DNA of 64,000 bases. It comes from Chanos chanos (lineage: Eukaryota; Chordata; Actinopteri; Gonorynchiformes; Chanidae). The stretch is from assembly GCF_902362185.1 (NCBI RefSeq), contig NC_044499.1:15166264-15230263 (forward strand), read 5' to 3'. Positions 36,823-55,364 of this stretch are shown here, piece by piece. The stretch's first letter is position 1, and each line of letters begins with the position of its first letter. The notes under the pieces are model-generated. The model did not search any database. It was not told the DNA's origin and saw only the letters and a program-made list of their open reading frames with translations. A program made the translations under genes and the position numbers.

Positions 36823-38126
36823 AGGATCGAATCAGGGTCGCTCAAGAGCTACTGGAACGAGTGGATAAGCTATGTAGCCGACAACCCTGTGAAGTGGAGG
36901 GGCGGGCAAAACTGTGCAGCAAGCTTCGAGCTGAGCTCAGATTCCTTCAGAAAGTTGAGGCAGGTAAAGTTGTTATCAAAGAGTCTCATCTGCAGAGCAC
37001 CAACCTTACCCATCTTAAAGCCATTGTTGAGTCAGCTGAGAGTCTGGAAGATGTGGTGAGTGTGCTGCATGTGTTTGCCTATGAGGGTCCTCATGGGCAG
37101 AAGCAGACGCTGGTAGTCGACGTGGTCGCCAACAGTGGGCACACGTGGGTAAAAGCCATTGGGCGCAAGGCAGAAGCTTTGCACAACATCTGGCAAGGCC
37201 GTGGCCAGTATGGGGACAAAAGTGTGGTGCACCAGGCAGAAGACTTTCTTGAAGCTAGCCGCCAGCAACCTGTGCAATACAGCAACCCCCATATCATTTT
37301 TGCCTTTTACAATGGTGTTTCCAGTCCCATGGCTGACAGGCTTAGGGAGATGGGCATCTCTGTTAAAGGAGATATTGTGGCTGTGAATTCTGTGAGAGGG
37401 ACTGAAGATGAAGACAGGGAGGAGGAGAGTGATGAAGATGAAGATGAAGATGGGCAGTGTGTTGAAGAGCAGGAAGGTGAAGATGAAGGTGGAGAGAAGA
37501 ACGATGATGATGAGGATGAGGATGATGAGGATGAGGATGATTCAGCGATAATGCACACACGAGTGGACAGGGACACCATTGTGGCCAGTCTCTCTTTCCC
37601 TACTGAGGTTAAGGTGGATGTGTGTAACAGAGCAAACTTGGACATCACAACACTTATCACTTATGTTTCTTCGCTCAGTCATGGCCGCTGTCACTTTGCT
37701 TTTAAAGAGGTGGTGCTGACAGAGCAAGCAGCCCAAGAGCGACAGGAGAAGGTTCTTCCCAAGCTTGAGGCGTTCATGCAGGGCAAGGAGCTCTTTGCCT
37801 GCCATTCTGCAGTTCAGGACTTTCGTATCATACTGGACACACTAGGAGGTCCTGGAGAGAAAGCTCGGGCTGAAGAGCTCCTGGCCAGACTCAGGATTGT
37901 TCCAGATCAGCCTTCTGAACGTACAAAACGTCTAGTTACCAGCTCTAAGGTTAACCGTAGATCGCTTATGATCTTTGGGACTGGAGATTCGCTCCGGGCT
38001 GTTACCATGACCGCAAATAGTGGCTTTGTCCGAGCGGCTGCAAACCAGGGTGTGCGTTATAGTGTGTTCATCCACCAGCCTCGTGCACTTACAGAGGGCA
38101 AAGAGTGGAGGGCAACACCTGTATGA
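36801..38126 (+). CDS. c7orf25: C7orf25 homologue (UPF0415, DUF1308 family), single coding exon
   Basis: Function unknown. The 441-residue product aligns with human C7orf25 (421 residues, as I recall) along nearly its whole length, with strongly conserved blocks such as [72 protein letters not shown] and [13 protein letters not shown]. The C-terminal DUF1308 region has been described, to my recollection, as PIN-nuclease-like; I cannot verify active-site residues. Residues 202-247 are an Asp/Glu-rich insertion encoded by GAT/GAG repeats, longer than the human linker, and the human C-terminal tail beyond ATP is mostly missing. The coding region has no intron, with one intron in the 5' UTR. The start has a strong context but is preceded by an overlapping short upstream frame. 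AATAAA lies at 38575-38580. Confidence 0.95.
   Translation: MASNSMLKDRIRVAQELLERVDKLCSRQPCEVEGRAKLCSKLRAELRFLQKVEAGKVVIKESHLQSTNLTHLKAIVESAESLEDVVSVLHVFAYEGPHGQKQTLVVDVVANSGHTWVKAIGRKAEALHNIWQGRGQYGDKSVVHQAEDFLEASRQQPVQYSNPHIIFAFYNGVSSPMADRLREMGISVKGDIVAVNSVRGTEDEDREEESDEDEDEDGQCVEEQEGEDEGGEKNDDDEDEDDEDEDDSAIMHTRVDRDTIVASLSFPTEVKVDVCNRANLDITTLITYVSSLSHGRCHFAFKEVVLTEQAAQERQEKVLPKLEAFMQGKELFACHSAVQDFRIILDTLGGPGEKARAEELLARLRIVPDQPSERTKRLVTSSKVNRRSLMIFGTGDSLRAVTMTANSGFVRAAANQGVRYSVFIHQPRALTEGKEWRATPV
37403..37541 (+). repeat. GAT/GAG-rich coding repeat (acidic linker)
   Basis: Imperfect GAT/GAG/GAA codon repeats encode residues 202-247 of the C7orf25 homologue, almost all Asp and Glu. On the other strand it gives a spurious polyserine reading. 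It is likely to vary in length between individuals or species. Confidence 0.85.
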
Positions 38127-38574
38127 AAAGAGGCGATGACGTTTGATTTCTAGAGAGACTTTGAGAATGGAAATGCAATAGTATGAAAAAGCAATTAAAG
38201 GAGGTTTCGCAGTGGGATTACCATTGTACAAAATGCAAACAGCCTGTAATAGGGTTTGTTATATGCTGAACTTTAAGCAAGGAAAGACACTACTATACAG
38301 TTGCTGTAAAAGATTCTGTAAGATTCTTTTAGATTTCAAGTCTTTCAAGTTTTTTTTTTCAAAACTCTTGTAATCAGTCTTCCATTGGGCCTGATGCTTC
38401 ATCTGAATGCAAAGACTAAGACGTCATACCAAGAATGAGAAAAATTAATCAGATGTAACATTATTTACAGTTAACCTTGAGTATAAGTTCCTGGAATCAA
38501 AGTCACCCATGATGGCTGCACATAAATATGTATTCTTTTTTTCTTGGCCCTAAGATGTTGACATGAAACATTTC

Positions 38575-38580
38575 AATAAA
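38575..38580 (+). terminator. Polyadenylation signal of the C7orf25 homologue
   Basis: AATAAA about 450 bp after the stop codon; a second AATAAA follows near 38622. They define a 3' UTR of roughly 0.5 kb. Confidence 0.6.
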
Positions 38581-38639
38581 TTTGTCTTGTACATATTTTT
38601 CCTTTTGCACATGAATCGAAAATAAATAGAACTACATGC

Positions 38640-39461
38640 AAATGAACACCCAGATTTTTTTTCCATTTTTTTCTTCTTTTACCACTTTGTTGTTCACAGT
38701 TTCACAGTTGTTGCCCCAGATAGCTGTGTCCTCAGCTACAAAATACTTTTAGAAACCTTGGTGTTGCTGTTTGACCAAATATATGACAGATTATCAGCAA
38801 AAATGTATTTGCAAAATTATTTTATTTAATAGTGCTAATAATCTCAAAGAAATATGTAATGCTTTCAGTAGAATTAAATGAGTGCTACTGGAGACAAATA
38901 AGCGTAACATCTTTACATAAATAAAAGCAAGCATATTCCCTTAATCCTAAAGCAAAAACAGAAATCATAAAAGAAGCTGACAAAAGTCCATTTTTTTAAA
39001 TTTTACTGTCAAAACCACTGCACACATGAGTAACGTGATTAAAGTTCATTTGAAATAGTAGTGCTTTGAAGTGAAACTCAAAAATGTGAATTAAGAATTT
39101 ATGTATGCTAAGCTTTTAAGTCAGTATTAGGCCCATATTTACTGATGACATTTGTACTGACATTTTTTCATTAACAAAAGAAGAAAAAGTTTATAAGGAT
39201 AAAGATACAATGTTCAGTTATTGTATTTCGCACGCACAGACAAAAAATTTAAGTCTGCGTCAAACTGCGCGTCTTTAACCTCACGATAGGGGTTACCATC
39301 GCGTTCACACGTGGTCAAGTAACGATATTTGCTCGTAAACCAGGTGTATGACATGTTGTACCTCTAACCAAGAACCCCTTTTACATGCTGTGTACTTTCT
39401 CAGCTTCCGGTCATGGATATGTCAACGCAAGCATTTTTACATAAATTACCGAGAAAATGCA
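38640..39461. other. AT-rich interval before the tRNA pair
   Basis: No gene recognised. A short (T) run beside the tRNA-Glu 3' end, read on the minus strand, serves as its Pol III terminator. Confidence 0.5.
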
Positions 39462-39533
39462 TTCCCATACCGGGAGTCGAACCCGGGCCGCCTGGGTGAA
39501 AACCAGGAATCCTAACCGCTAGACCATATGGGA
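39462..39533 (-). tRNA. tRNA-Glu (anticodon TTC)
   Basis: 72 bases on the minus strand with a perfect 7-bp acceptor stem (TCCCATA/TATGGGA) and A discriminator. The A box is TGGTCTAGCGG, the B box is GGTTCGACTCC, and the CCTGG/CCAGG anticodon stem has loop TTTTCAC giving TTC (genomic 39500-39498). It appears identical in type to the vertebrate nuclear tRNA-Glu(TTC). A TTTT terminator follows within about 10 bases. No intron. Confidence 0.97.
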
Positions 39534-39759
39534 GCTGTAGCATCGGTCTGTTTCAGCGGGGTTCGAAAGATCACACTCCAACAAATAGATTTTTTTTTTG
39601 TGTGTGGTACTTGGCCATTGTTCACCGCAAGCAGATCGTTCGGCCAAGTCGGACTTCTTCTTAATTGTGTGCTGTACGAAGGCGAACATAAACCCTTGTG
39701 GACCCGTCATGAAATCGGACAGCTGGTATGGTCACTGACCCCCTAAGGAGCTTTCGTGT

Positions 39760-39832
39760 GTTTCTGTAGTGTAGTGGTTATCACGTTCGCCTCACACGCG
39801 AAAGGTCCCCGGTTCGAAACCGGGCAGAAACA
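39760..39832 (+). tRNA. tRNA-Val (anticodon CAC)
   Basis: 73 bases with acceptor stem GTTTCTG/CAGAAAC and A discriminator. The A box is TAGTGTAGTGG, the B box is GGTTCGAAACC, and the TTCGC/GCGAA anticodon stem has loop CTCACAC giving CAC (39793-39795). The Pol III terminator TTTT is at 39836-39839. It is divergent from tRNA-Glu, 226 bp away. No intron. Confidence 0.97.
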
Positions 39833-39839
39833 AAGTTTT

Positions 39840-46698
<6,859 letters not shown>

Positions 46699-48326
46699 TG
46701 ACTGGGCCAGACTACACTACGCTGCTTTCCGCTTTCTAACAATTCATCTGGTCTCATCACTCCCTATGGACAACCAAGGCCATCACTGAACTGTTTGAGC
46801 CTTTTGTGCCATCAGACAGATTGGAAGTACAAGGTGCGGCATCAGGTAGACATACGCTTAAGCAAACAGTGGGATAACAAAATGAACATTTAATAACAAA
46901 AAAAAAAAAATGGATCAAATCTCAAGACATCAAAAGGGTTTCTTAGCTGTAAAATATTTTCAGGTTGGCATTGACAGTAGAAGCACTAAATCACGTGGAT
47001 TATCTTATCCAAGTGACCTGGTGACCATAGCACTACGATTAGCTTCCTTTCACTGATAAATTCATAAATCTCTCTATGATCAGATCTAAGTAGCTATTTT
47101 TATTTATTTTAAGTTGAATTAATTTTTTTAATTCATTAGATGAAAAAATGTATGAAGGTGTTCATACTACCCAAACTGAAAAACTATATTGTGTCCCTGT
47201 AATTTCAATGTTTTAATGAAATGAACTTGGTGCATTTGTCCCAGGTATACCTAAATGAACACTTGGTAAGGCTGTATTTATGCATTATCAGTGCTGGTAA
47301 AACTGCATAACACTAAACTTCTTTGCTGCATATTGACACCAAACTAACTTCTTTCACAACCTCACGTGATTGTTAGGACTATCAGTGTCCCAAAATTTCA
47401 GACACTGCTTCAAGAATGCAATGTGAAAATGTGTTTATGCCATTGGATCATTTCTATTGCTAACATTACATGGAGGCACTGATTGACACCAGTACTTTCA
47501 TCATAGTTGATCTACCAAAGATGAGGGTTGTTGTCCTTTAATTACATTTCATTTGTGCACATTTCGTATTTAATTATTCCTTACCTTGACTTTACAGCAA
47601 ACCTAATTAGCCAGACATGCAAAAAAGCAAACTGTTCCTGTTGCCACTACTGCTCTCCTTTCATCACGTAAAGGGAACTAGGTTCTTCACGCTCAAGATC
47701 TGTACGAGATCTCCGAATCGATTTTATAAACTCATAACACTGCAGATTTGATTATATAGACAAGTGAAATATTTTAGTTGAGAGGGTAGTCTTTCCTGTC
47801 CAAAATGCTCCTACAACCACATTCCACAATTTCTGCTGGTCAGTTTGTTAGCCGTTTGAAGAACTACAAGCAAAACCTTTGAACCACAACCAAACAACCT
47901 CTGTGTAAGATTACTACAAATATCAGAGAAGTGGGTCGAGTAGTAGTCTTTCCCTCTCCTCAGACTCCTGTTATGGCTTACACATATATGCTTACTTACT
48001 TACATGAAGCTGCCATTTCCAAGGTTCACGGCCATTTTGAAAGCTGCTAAGTCCTTTAAGGGCTTTAGAAAGCTTCAGCCTTATGAATTATGTTCCTCAC
48101 AGACTTGAGTTTGCTTTCTCAGCATACTTAAAAGTCCAAAACAACACTAATGTTCAGGCCACAGGCATCATGCAGTGATTTAGTCACATTCAGCTGCCTA
48201 GGTCAATAAATTCAAGGTATGAATTTAGTAAAACTTAGCAATTTAATCAGTGTCTCCCTTGTTCAGCTGTGAGAATCTATTTATTTCTGTTCTTGCTCCT
48301 TTGTGAAATTGCCCTTCTTACTACAC

Positions 48327-48471
48327 CAGTGATTCCCAATCCATTCCTATGGGTTTCTCAGCCTTCAGAGCTTTAGTGTGGCACAGCTCCACCACACTAA
48401 ATGATGACCAGTTCTTTCATGAGTTAAATCATGTGTGCAAGAGATCCAAATGAATGGAGTGAGAACCACTG
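48327..48471. mobile_element. MITE-like repeat with hAT-style inverted ends
   Basis: Left end CAGTGATTCCCAATCC and right end, read inward, CAGTGGTTCTCACTCC match at 12 of 16 positions. The layout (145 bp, no coding) resembles a common fish repeat bounded by 'accagtggttcccaa' type ends. No clear 8-bp target duplication remains, so it is old or the superfamily assignment is wrong. Confidence 0.5.
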
Positions 48472-48796
48472 GTCTGAGCAAATCTGCTCTAAACAATGAA
48501 ACATATATACAATGTTCCATTTGTCTGGCAAGCAACAGAGTTCATAGCCCACCTGAAAAGTACACTTGTCTTAACATGTGAAATGTTTAATCCTTGTCAT
48601 TTAAAATCATCCAGAATGGGCTCTTGTCTGGATTTTGTAATTCATTTCTGATAGACTACCCATCATTATTTATCCCTTTAAGCCACTCCACTTTAACTTA
48701 ATTGTTTATGCTTAGAGGACATTACTTTTTTTTAACCTGTTGTGGGAGGGCTCTATGTGAAGCACCTGTCGTAACTAGTCTACTTGTTTAATCTGG

Positions 48797-48850
48797 GTAC
48801 CACGAGGCCATGACGTTAACGGAGTCAATCCAGCCGACGCCTCGTGGGAC
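48797..48850 (+). promoter_or_regulatory. GC-rich hairpin in the rala 3' UTR
   Basis: CCACGAGGC at 48800-48808 pairs perfectly with GCCTCGTGG at 48839-48847. Two more pairs lie outside one mismatch, and the loop is 30 nt. It is CpG-rich in an AT-rich UTR and about 60 bases before the poly(A) signal. Confidence 0.45.
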
Positions 48851-48907
48851 TTATTTTTTAATATGGTTTTCATTAAGCTGTTTGACTGACTTGAAGGCAA
48901 AGAAAAA

Positions 48908-48913
48908 AATAAA
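48908..48913 (+). terminator. rala: Polyadenylation signal of rala
   Basis: AATAAA at the end of a long open 3' UTR; position fits the usual length of RALA transcripts. Confidence 0.5.
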
Positions 48914-48930
48914 ATTAGTGACTTGATTTT

Positions 48931-50291
48931 CATAATCCTCCATGTGTGAGTGGTTCTTGTACACTACATTGAGTGAATATGAGCTCAGTTTAAGGTGAAT
49001 TTTACATTATAGCAAATTGTGCTACATTGACGATCATTTATAACTGAACTATGAGAGGAACTATGGTTCTGAAGATGTTTAGGTTTCTGTCCATTTCATT
49101 AGTGTTTCACACTACAGTAATACTGTTACACAAACAAACTTTTTTTTTTAATATTCATGACAGATCAAAGAAATAATGCGAATCTTCTCTGGGAAGAGCT
49201 TTGAAAACATTTTCAAATGAAGGGTATCCTTCTATAGTAAATGAAAGTGTGAATTCAAAAAGTTAAATCCAGCCGCAATATACATTTCTGGACATAACCA
49301 AATATACCCATATATTCAAACATATTTAAGAAAATCTACAACGACATCATCTCCTTGGAAATTGCTCGGTGAACCAGTAATGACCAGCATAAGAACTGAC
49401 AGAAATGTCTACAACCTACACATTTCAGAATAGTCGCAGAATAAAAACAACTTTTTAAAAAATGTACTGATTTACAAAGACAGCAAATCCTGAGAATGTA
49501 TGTTCATTTTGATGAAGTATGTATTGCCAGAATTGATTTACAAAATTGAGGATCATTTGAGGGCTATACTGGCTCTTTTGTTTGTCACATAGATTTTTAG
49601 AGTTTCTGTGAGAAAAAATCCACAATTTAGCTGTAGACAATCACAATGTCATAGTTGAAACTTTTATCAAAATTTTATAAAATTAAATAAAAAAATACCC
49701 TGACAAACAAATGTTTCATAAAATTACAATATGTACCAAAAAACAAACTGTTAAGTGTGTAACTGCAAGTGTCTGTTTCAACCAGTTACTGGTTGTTGCA
49801 CTGAAATTCTGATGATAAACCAGAGCAAACAGTTGTTCTGTCCAGATCTCCAGTTTTACATGGTGCTTCCACCAGCATGTGGTGTGCGTCTGCTTTCACC
49901 AAGTAGGTTTAGCCAAACACCACCAGAGTGGGCTAGATTCACACTAATAACCCAGTATGTTCCGCCACTGTGTATGGCATCAACTGTCCTGATACTGCAG
50001 TCAGTCAAAATATAAAAAAAAATGAAAACTGAATACCTCCACCCATCTGTGTATAAATATGCTATGCCAGATAAGATGATATGCTGGGTGACAAGTCCCA
50101 TGCCAAAAAATTATTGCTGGTGAAGCATGACTCAGTCCATTGTGCCACCAGATCTGCTACTTTAAAACAATACTGGCTGTTGGCTCGTTACACTCGAGCA
50201 TTGTCCTTCTAAATTCAAAAGATTGTTGGCTGATTTGCTTTTTTTTTTTTCCTTTGAAATGACTGCATTTTAAAAAAAAACGTATTCAGTA
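48931..50291. other. Convergent interval between rala and mplkip 3' ends
   Basis: Expected to hold the mplkip 3' UTR on the minus strand. No minus-strand AATAAA was found near the stop; an ATTAAA is present at 49152-49147. The 3' ends of the two genes may therefore approach closely or overlap. No gene recognised. Confidence 0.4.
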
Positions 50292-51532
50292 CTAGTTGAA
50301 GTACCTCCCTTTCCTGTCTGTATTTGGGGCTTGTGGTGAGCTGCATTTGTCTGCGACTGAGATGGGCTGTAGGTTAGCCCAGGGATCTTGAAGCATGGAT
50401 GGTTTGTAAAACTTTTCCACATTTTCCACCCTCTCCCTGCCATGCGACGACCCAAACGGAGTGGAGGTCCGTGGTGAATCCTTCAGGAGAAAACCATTAT
50501 GCACAGAAACATTAAGATTGTCGCAAATATGCTCCAGCTGCCCACTTTGTGACGTCCAAAGAGCGCAACTGACAGTAAATTGTAAAAACCAATGCGAAAA
50601 TGCTAATTGGGCTAAATATAGATTCTCGGCAAAATTTATCATATACAAAACAGACCGTGATTACGCGGTTAACACAACACTTCGAAAGAATATTATTGGC
50701 CCCTTGTCTAATTCACATCACTGAATATTGGAATTTCGATGTTAACGTTTTAAGTTAACCCACTGGTCGGGTGACTAACTCACTAAGACTACCAAATTTA
50801 CCTACTGTATTTGACGGTCATCTTGCAAAGTCTTTGAGAAAGTGTGGCAATTCATTTGCGCGGTTAAGACTGAATTTTAAAATAAATAAACCAAACAAAA
50901 ACTTTATTAACAGCCATACCCGGGCCGAATCTATGCCGTTTAACCCTCCTAAATTACCTGGCTCGCTCCCTCCATTTCCTAGCTTTGACTGCAACTACGA
51001 TCGATACAGGTGGCTACCATCAAACTACACGTGAAAAGTGCAACAACTACACCCAACTACTTTTGCAATTGTGCGTTACAAGAACGTCAGTCCGTGTATT
51101 GAAAAGTTAATGTAACAAGCTAACCACCAGTGATTATCTCGAGTGCTTGCTCTCTACCTGATATCCACCGTGTTGTCCATGACTCTGTGAGTGATACGGT
51201 GATTTCTTATACGAAGGAGTACCGCGAGGATTCGTATTTGGTCTACGCGGTGTGTGAGCAGGCGAGAAGCTGTTATTAAATCTTCCTTTGCCTCCGCTCC
51301 CACTATTGCCATAGCCTCTATTACCACCAAATTCCCTCGGTGGAGTATTTGGCGAACCACAATACTGCCCGAATCTCGGCCCAAACGGCGGTGGTGGTGC
51401 GTTTGGGAATGTCCAAGGCGGTGAGGTAAACATACCCCCTGCCCTGTTGTCGAAAGCTGGTGTTGGACTGCCGAACATCCCAGGCCTTGGACCCATTCCT
51501 TGAGATGGATGGCGAAAATTTGGCCTCTGCAT
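50292..51532 (-). CDS. mplkip: M-phase-specific PLK1-interacting protein (TTDN1), 2 exons
   Basis: Nuclear protein whose human orthologue binds PLK1 in mitosis and is mutated in non-photosensitive trichothiodystrophy. Exons 51532-51158 and 50480-50292 join in phase 0 (CAG|GAT) to give 187 residues (human 179, as I recall). The N-terminal half is low-complexity, rich in Gly, Pro, Ser, Asn, Phe and Arg (starts [12 protein letters not shown]), with SP/TP sites such as FSPAHTPRR that suit CDK priming. The diagnostic conserved C-terminus is complete: [10 protein letters not shown], then [18 protein letters not shown], then KGRYFN at the end. The single intron position matches the human gene. A CTCF-like motif is about 150 bp upstream. 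Convergent with rala; CDK13, which lies between the two in human, is not present here. Confidence 0.94.
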
Positions 51533-51680
51533 AACAATAAATAACTAAGGAGCAATGACTATCTAAATATACGTGGCTCGATTAAGCTAACGTATCTGAA
51601 CTCTTACTACTCAACCCCCCAACACCGGAACAGGAAACGAATTTTTTTCCTCGATGCCGTATACAACCTTTGTGTCGTTA

Positions 51681-51694
51681 TCGCCACCTATTGG
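51681..51694 (-). promoter_or_regulatory. CTCF-like motif upstream of mplkip
   Basis: Minus strand reads CCAATAGGTGGCGA, two mismatches from CCASYAGRKGGCRS, about 150 bp upstream of the mplkip ATG. Confidence 0.35.
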
Positions 51695-54600
51695 CAAGGA
51701 GTTCGTTTCCTGACTGGAAGTCCTGTTAAAAATGCAGTTATTCAAAATGCAAACTAAATCAAACAGAAACAGAAGCACAAAAGGGTATTATCACAACAGT
51801 CAGACTCTATGTACAACACTTTAAATGACAAAAAATGTACGTCTCATCAACATTTGCACTCATCAAGTCTTGATGTCACTCGTCAGTAGTAAAATGAAAC
51901 CATGAAATGAAGCAAATATTTCATGGAAAGCACTAATAAATGAAACTATTTCACTTTAGTCTAAAATGGATATTTCTATTACAAGTTAACTTATATAAGC
52001 GATCTACATGAAACATGACATTTAAATATTATTTATTTTAATAAAAGGTGTAAAACGACTATGAGTTTGGTTCTTTTGGCGTCGGAAATGGCAGGAATTA
52101 AAGACGTTTGAACAGACTGCGGGGAAAGGTTAGTTTCGGTAATTACTTAAACACATTGTTTTCTATGTCATTTCAATAGACGTCGTTTCACTGGAAACAA
52201 ATCAAAATAATGTCCCCATCACCACCCCTCCCCCCATCACCACCAATAACTGTGGCGCCCTCACGGTTGAAGGCGACTCCTTATACAATGTTGATGAGAT
52301 ACGACGCACAACTGTAAATCTGCTTTGTGTTTGTTAGAATCAGGGACAAAATAATCTGCATGTCTTCGTTGAGTATTTTACACAAATCGGGCTTCCTGAA
52401 AAAACGCAGAGCTATAACTTATATTTATCACTAGAGGTCACTGCTAGCTAATCCTGTCTCTGCAGCCTAGTTGATGTAGTCACTAAACCCTGTTAAAAAC
52501 CACAGGCAGACAGGCGGGCAGACACAGAAGCCAGAGATAATAGATTTAGTTAGAGAAAAAGCCAAACATACAGAAAATACACGTTTTATGTGTTGCAGTG
52601 CACCTCGTTAGCCTACATTTCTTCCAGTTAGCACACAGATCTCGTTATTTCGCGCTGTCACAGCCCCTGCGACTCTCCAATATTATGTTCTATTGGATTA
52701 TTTTCCTCCGGCATACACATCCTTTCAAACAACTTAAGAGAATGACCTGAAATCTTATATGGATCTCATGTGGTACTTTTATTTGTACCAGGGATTGTGC
52801 CACTTTACAAAGTAAAATCCCACATAGGCCTAAAATGAGCCAGTTAATCTAAAAGAAACCCACATGATAAACAGCTGTTCTTCCTGGGACCCTCTGGAGC
52901 CCAGTATAATCTTGAACGCATGGTCCAGTGTGTATTGGTCCACCAGATTTGTCTTCAATTGTTTAATTATTCAAATAAATGAATGTAAATATAACCAAGA
53001 TAATCAAGATCATTCGCCTTAAAGGTACAAATTCACCTGCATTAATATTTTGACGTGTTTAGCACTAGTTCATGAGACGACATACATGAATAACAAAACA
53101 TCTGACTGATGTCCCTTTGATGCCATTGAGAGCTGTGCCAGGGACATTTACAGGAACCTCCAAGGTTTGGGGCATAAAGGGAGAAAATGCTGGTGTGCCA
53201 GAAGTGTTGTTACAATGGCAATAAACATGGAGGAAAATCCACCAAGGAATTTGTCAGCAGAGTGAACAAGCAGAAACATGCCCATTAGAGATTCACACAA
53301 CCAAATTGCATTATATATAACCAGTATATGGCCGCCATAGACTAATCTACAGTGACTGCCTTTAGAAATGCTGTCGAAGGTGTAAGTGGGAAAAGCAGTC
53401 AGTTACAGTGTTGTACATGTTGCTGTTATCCCCTCTTTGAAAAAAGTTCTGATGGAGATAAAGCACATAGTACAGCAAATGTTCTCAGTGACCACAAGTT
53501 CAATATTGAATACTGATACAATATTGTGTACAATACTGAGTATTTGTGCATGTTACATGTTATCTCTCAAAGCGTATCTCTTTTTAAATGCGTCATGACA
53601 ATAGAATATTTTGACCAAAGAATGTAACAAGTATTTTTATAATTCCATGTATTTGTTTTGGTTGTTTTTTGGTTTTCCTTTATGCCCTTGTTAAACAGAA
53701 AAAATATTGTTACCAAAATAGGTATATAAAAGTAACTATTTTCAAATGAGTAAAAGGATGTGATTTTCTCCCTTTTTACATAATCTGAATAGAATATGTA
53801 GCTCATATTTGTCTTGTAAAAAGATTTATATAAAGCTTATATAAAGCTGTTCTTTATGTCTGTGGTACCAACCCGGTAGTTCATCAACCCTGAACAACAA
53901 TATTACAGGTATTTTCTACAGTTTCAGTAGAGTATTTTTAAAAAGTGATAGAGATATCTCATGGCATTAACTGAACAGTAAAAGTTAAGCAGTCACATTG
54001 CAGGGAAAATATCAGGACTAAATATTTTGAATTTTTAAGCAATGAGTAAGTGATGGCATTTTAAAGAATCTACAAATTATTGTATGTTAGATACGTAGAT
54101 AAAACTTTTTTTCATATTTGCCTTTGAGTGATTTCTTTTGTCCTCTTGCCCTATTATCCTCTTCTATCCTACACTTGGTGGCTGCAGAGTCTGGTGCCAA
54201 GGCCCGATGACTAACGGTTTATGCATATGTGTCACTTTCTGCTCATAGCTGCAGTGAAGCTAATACAATAGAGTGGTGATTTTAGATGTTTGCAGTATAT
54301 GTTTGCAGGGCACTGAGTGCATTTACTTTTCACTCCATTCTACCCACTACCCTGTACTCCTGATTCCACTGTAGTGGAGCCTTCCTTTTGAAAGTAAGAG
54401 CTAAGGTTAGAAAGCAACACAGATAGAAAGGGACCCAGACTGAATGCTGTTATTAATACCATTGTGTTTTAATGCAAATAACACAATAAACAAAACTTCA
54501 CTTCATTTATACACAAAAATCAGCATCTATCTACATGCACATTAATTAGAATAAGTATTCAGGCCTGCATAAAACTGTTTTTTAATAGAAGTCACTGAGA

Positions 54601-55316
54601 CAGAACATGGTGGACAGAAATCTGAAGAAACAGCTTAATCCCATAAATCCCCCAAATATGAGATTTTGGCCCAATTTGATTCAAAAAGAGTAAAATCGAG
54701 GTAGAACTGTCATATTTTGGAAATACTGTACGTAATAATAACAAGGCACGATTCAGACACAAGCATGCCTGTACCAATGTCATTTACCATGATATTATCA
54801 TATTTGTGCCCTGCCATTGTAATCACTGTAGTATTAAAAACATACCATGATGCTCTCTCTGTGGTATGTTTTTATGGTGCCACCATGGTGTCATTTAGGT
54901 TCATCTGATGGATGTCTGGATTTTACTCTGCCTAGACAGAGTCTAAGCAGCATCAGCGATGAGTCCATGCGGGAGAGGCAGGTTTGTTTGACGATCTTAC
55001 TGTCCCCAAAATCAATGAGGTGACTTATGCGATTCCTAATTTACCACCCAAATTGATTTGGACGGGGATCCAGAGATGAGGAATGCAAATACACTTGTAA
55101 GAGGGGAAGCGCACAAAAGAGGCCCAAAGATTTGACCCCTGTTGAGGTCATCTCTGCTTGTTATTAACTCTGCTCTTGTAAACAGAGAATAGTTCATTAT
55201 GGCCAGGGTATTTCTGGAGGGTGTAGAGGGCATGGAAGTTGGGAAGGGATGGCAGGCATGCTTTCCCACAGAACTGGTGCTTTGACAGCAGAGGACGTCT
55301 GGTGGATATGCCTGGG

Positions 55317-55364
55317 GTTTTTTGTTTTGTTTTGTTTTGTTTGTTTGTTTTGTTTTGTTTTTTT
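55317..55364. repeat. (TTTTG)n / (TTTG)n microsatellite
   Basis: Imperfect pentanucleotide run of TTTTG units with TTTG variants. Confidence 0.9.

Larger units (their letters stand above)
46699..48930 (+). other. rala: rala 3' UTR
   Basis: About 2.2 kb from the stop codon to the AATAAA at 48908-48913, similar to the long 3' UTR of mammalian RALA. It contains a MITE-like repeat at 48327-48471 and a GC-rich hairpin at 48797-48850. Further AATAAA near 49686 could serve a longer form. Confidence 0.55.

Noticed and set aside
37307-37660. Minus-strand polyserine protein
   Set aside because: It is the antisense reading of the GAT/GAG acidic repeat in the C7orf25 homologue.
39545-39575. Extra B-box-like word (GGTTCGAAAG) between the tRNAs
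   Set aside because: No matching A box or cloverleaf on either strand.
53110-53275. Roughly 50-codon open stretch (contains FDAIESCARDIYRNLQ)
   Set aside because: Protein-like at a glance, but short, without a clear acceptor or donor and with no family I can name; SUGCT motifs are absent.
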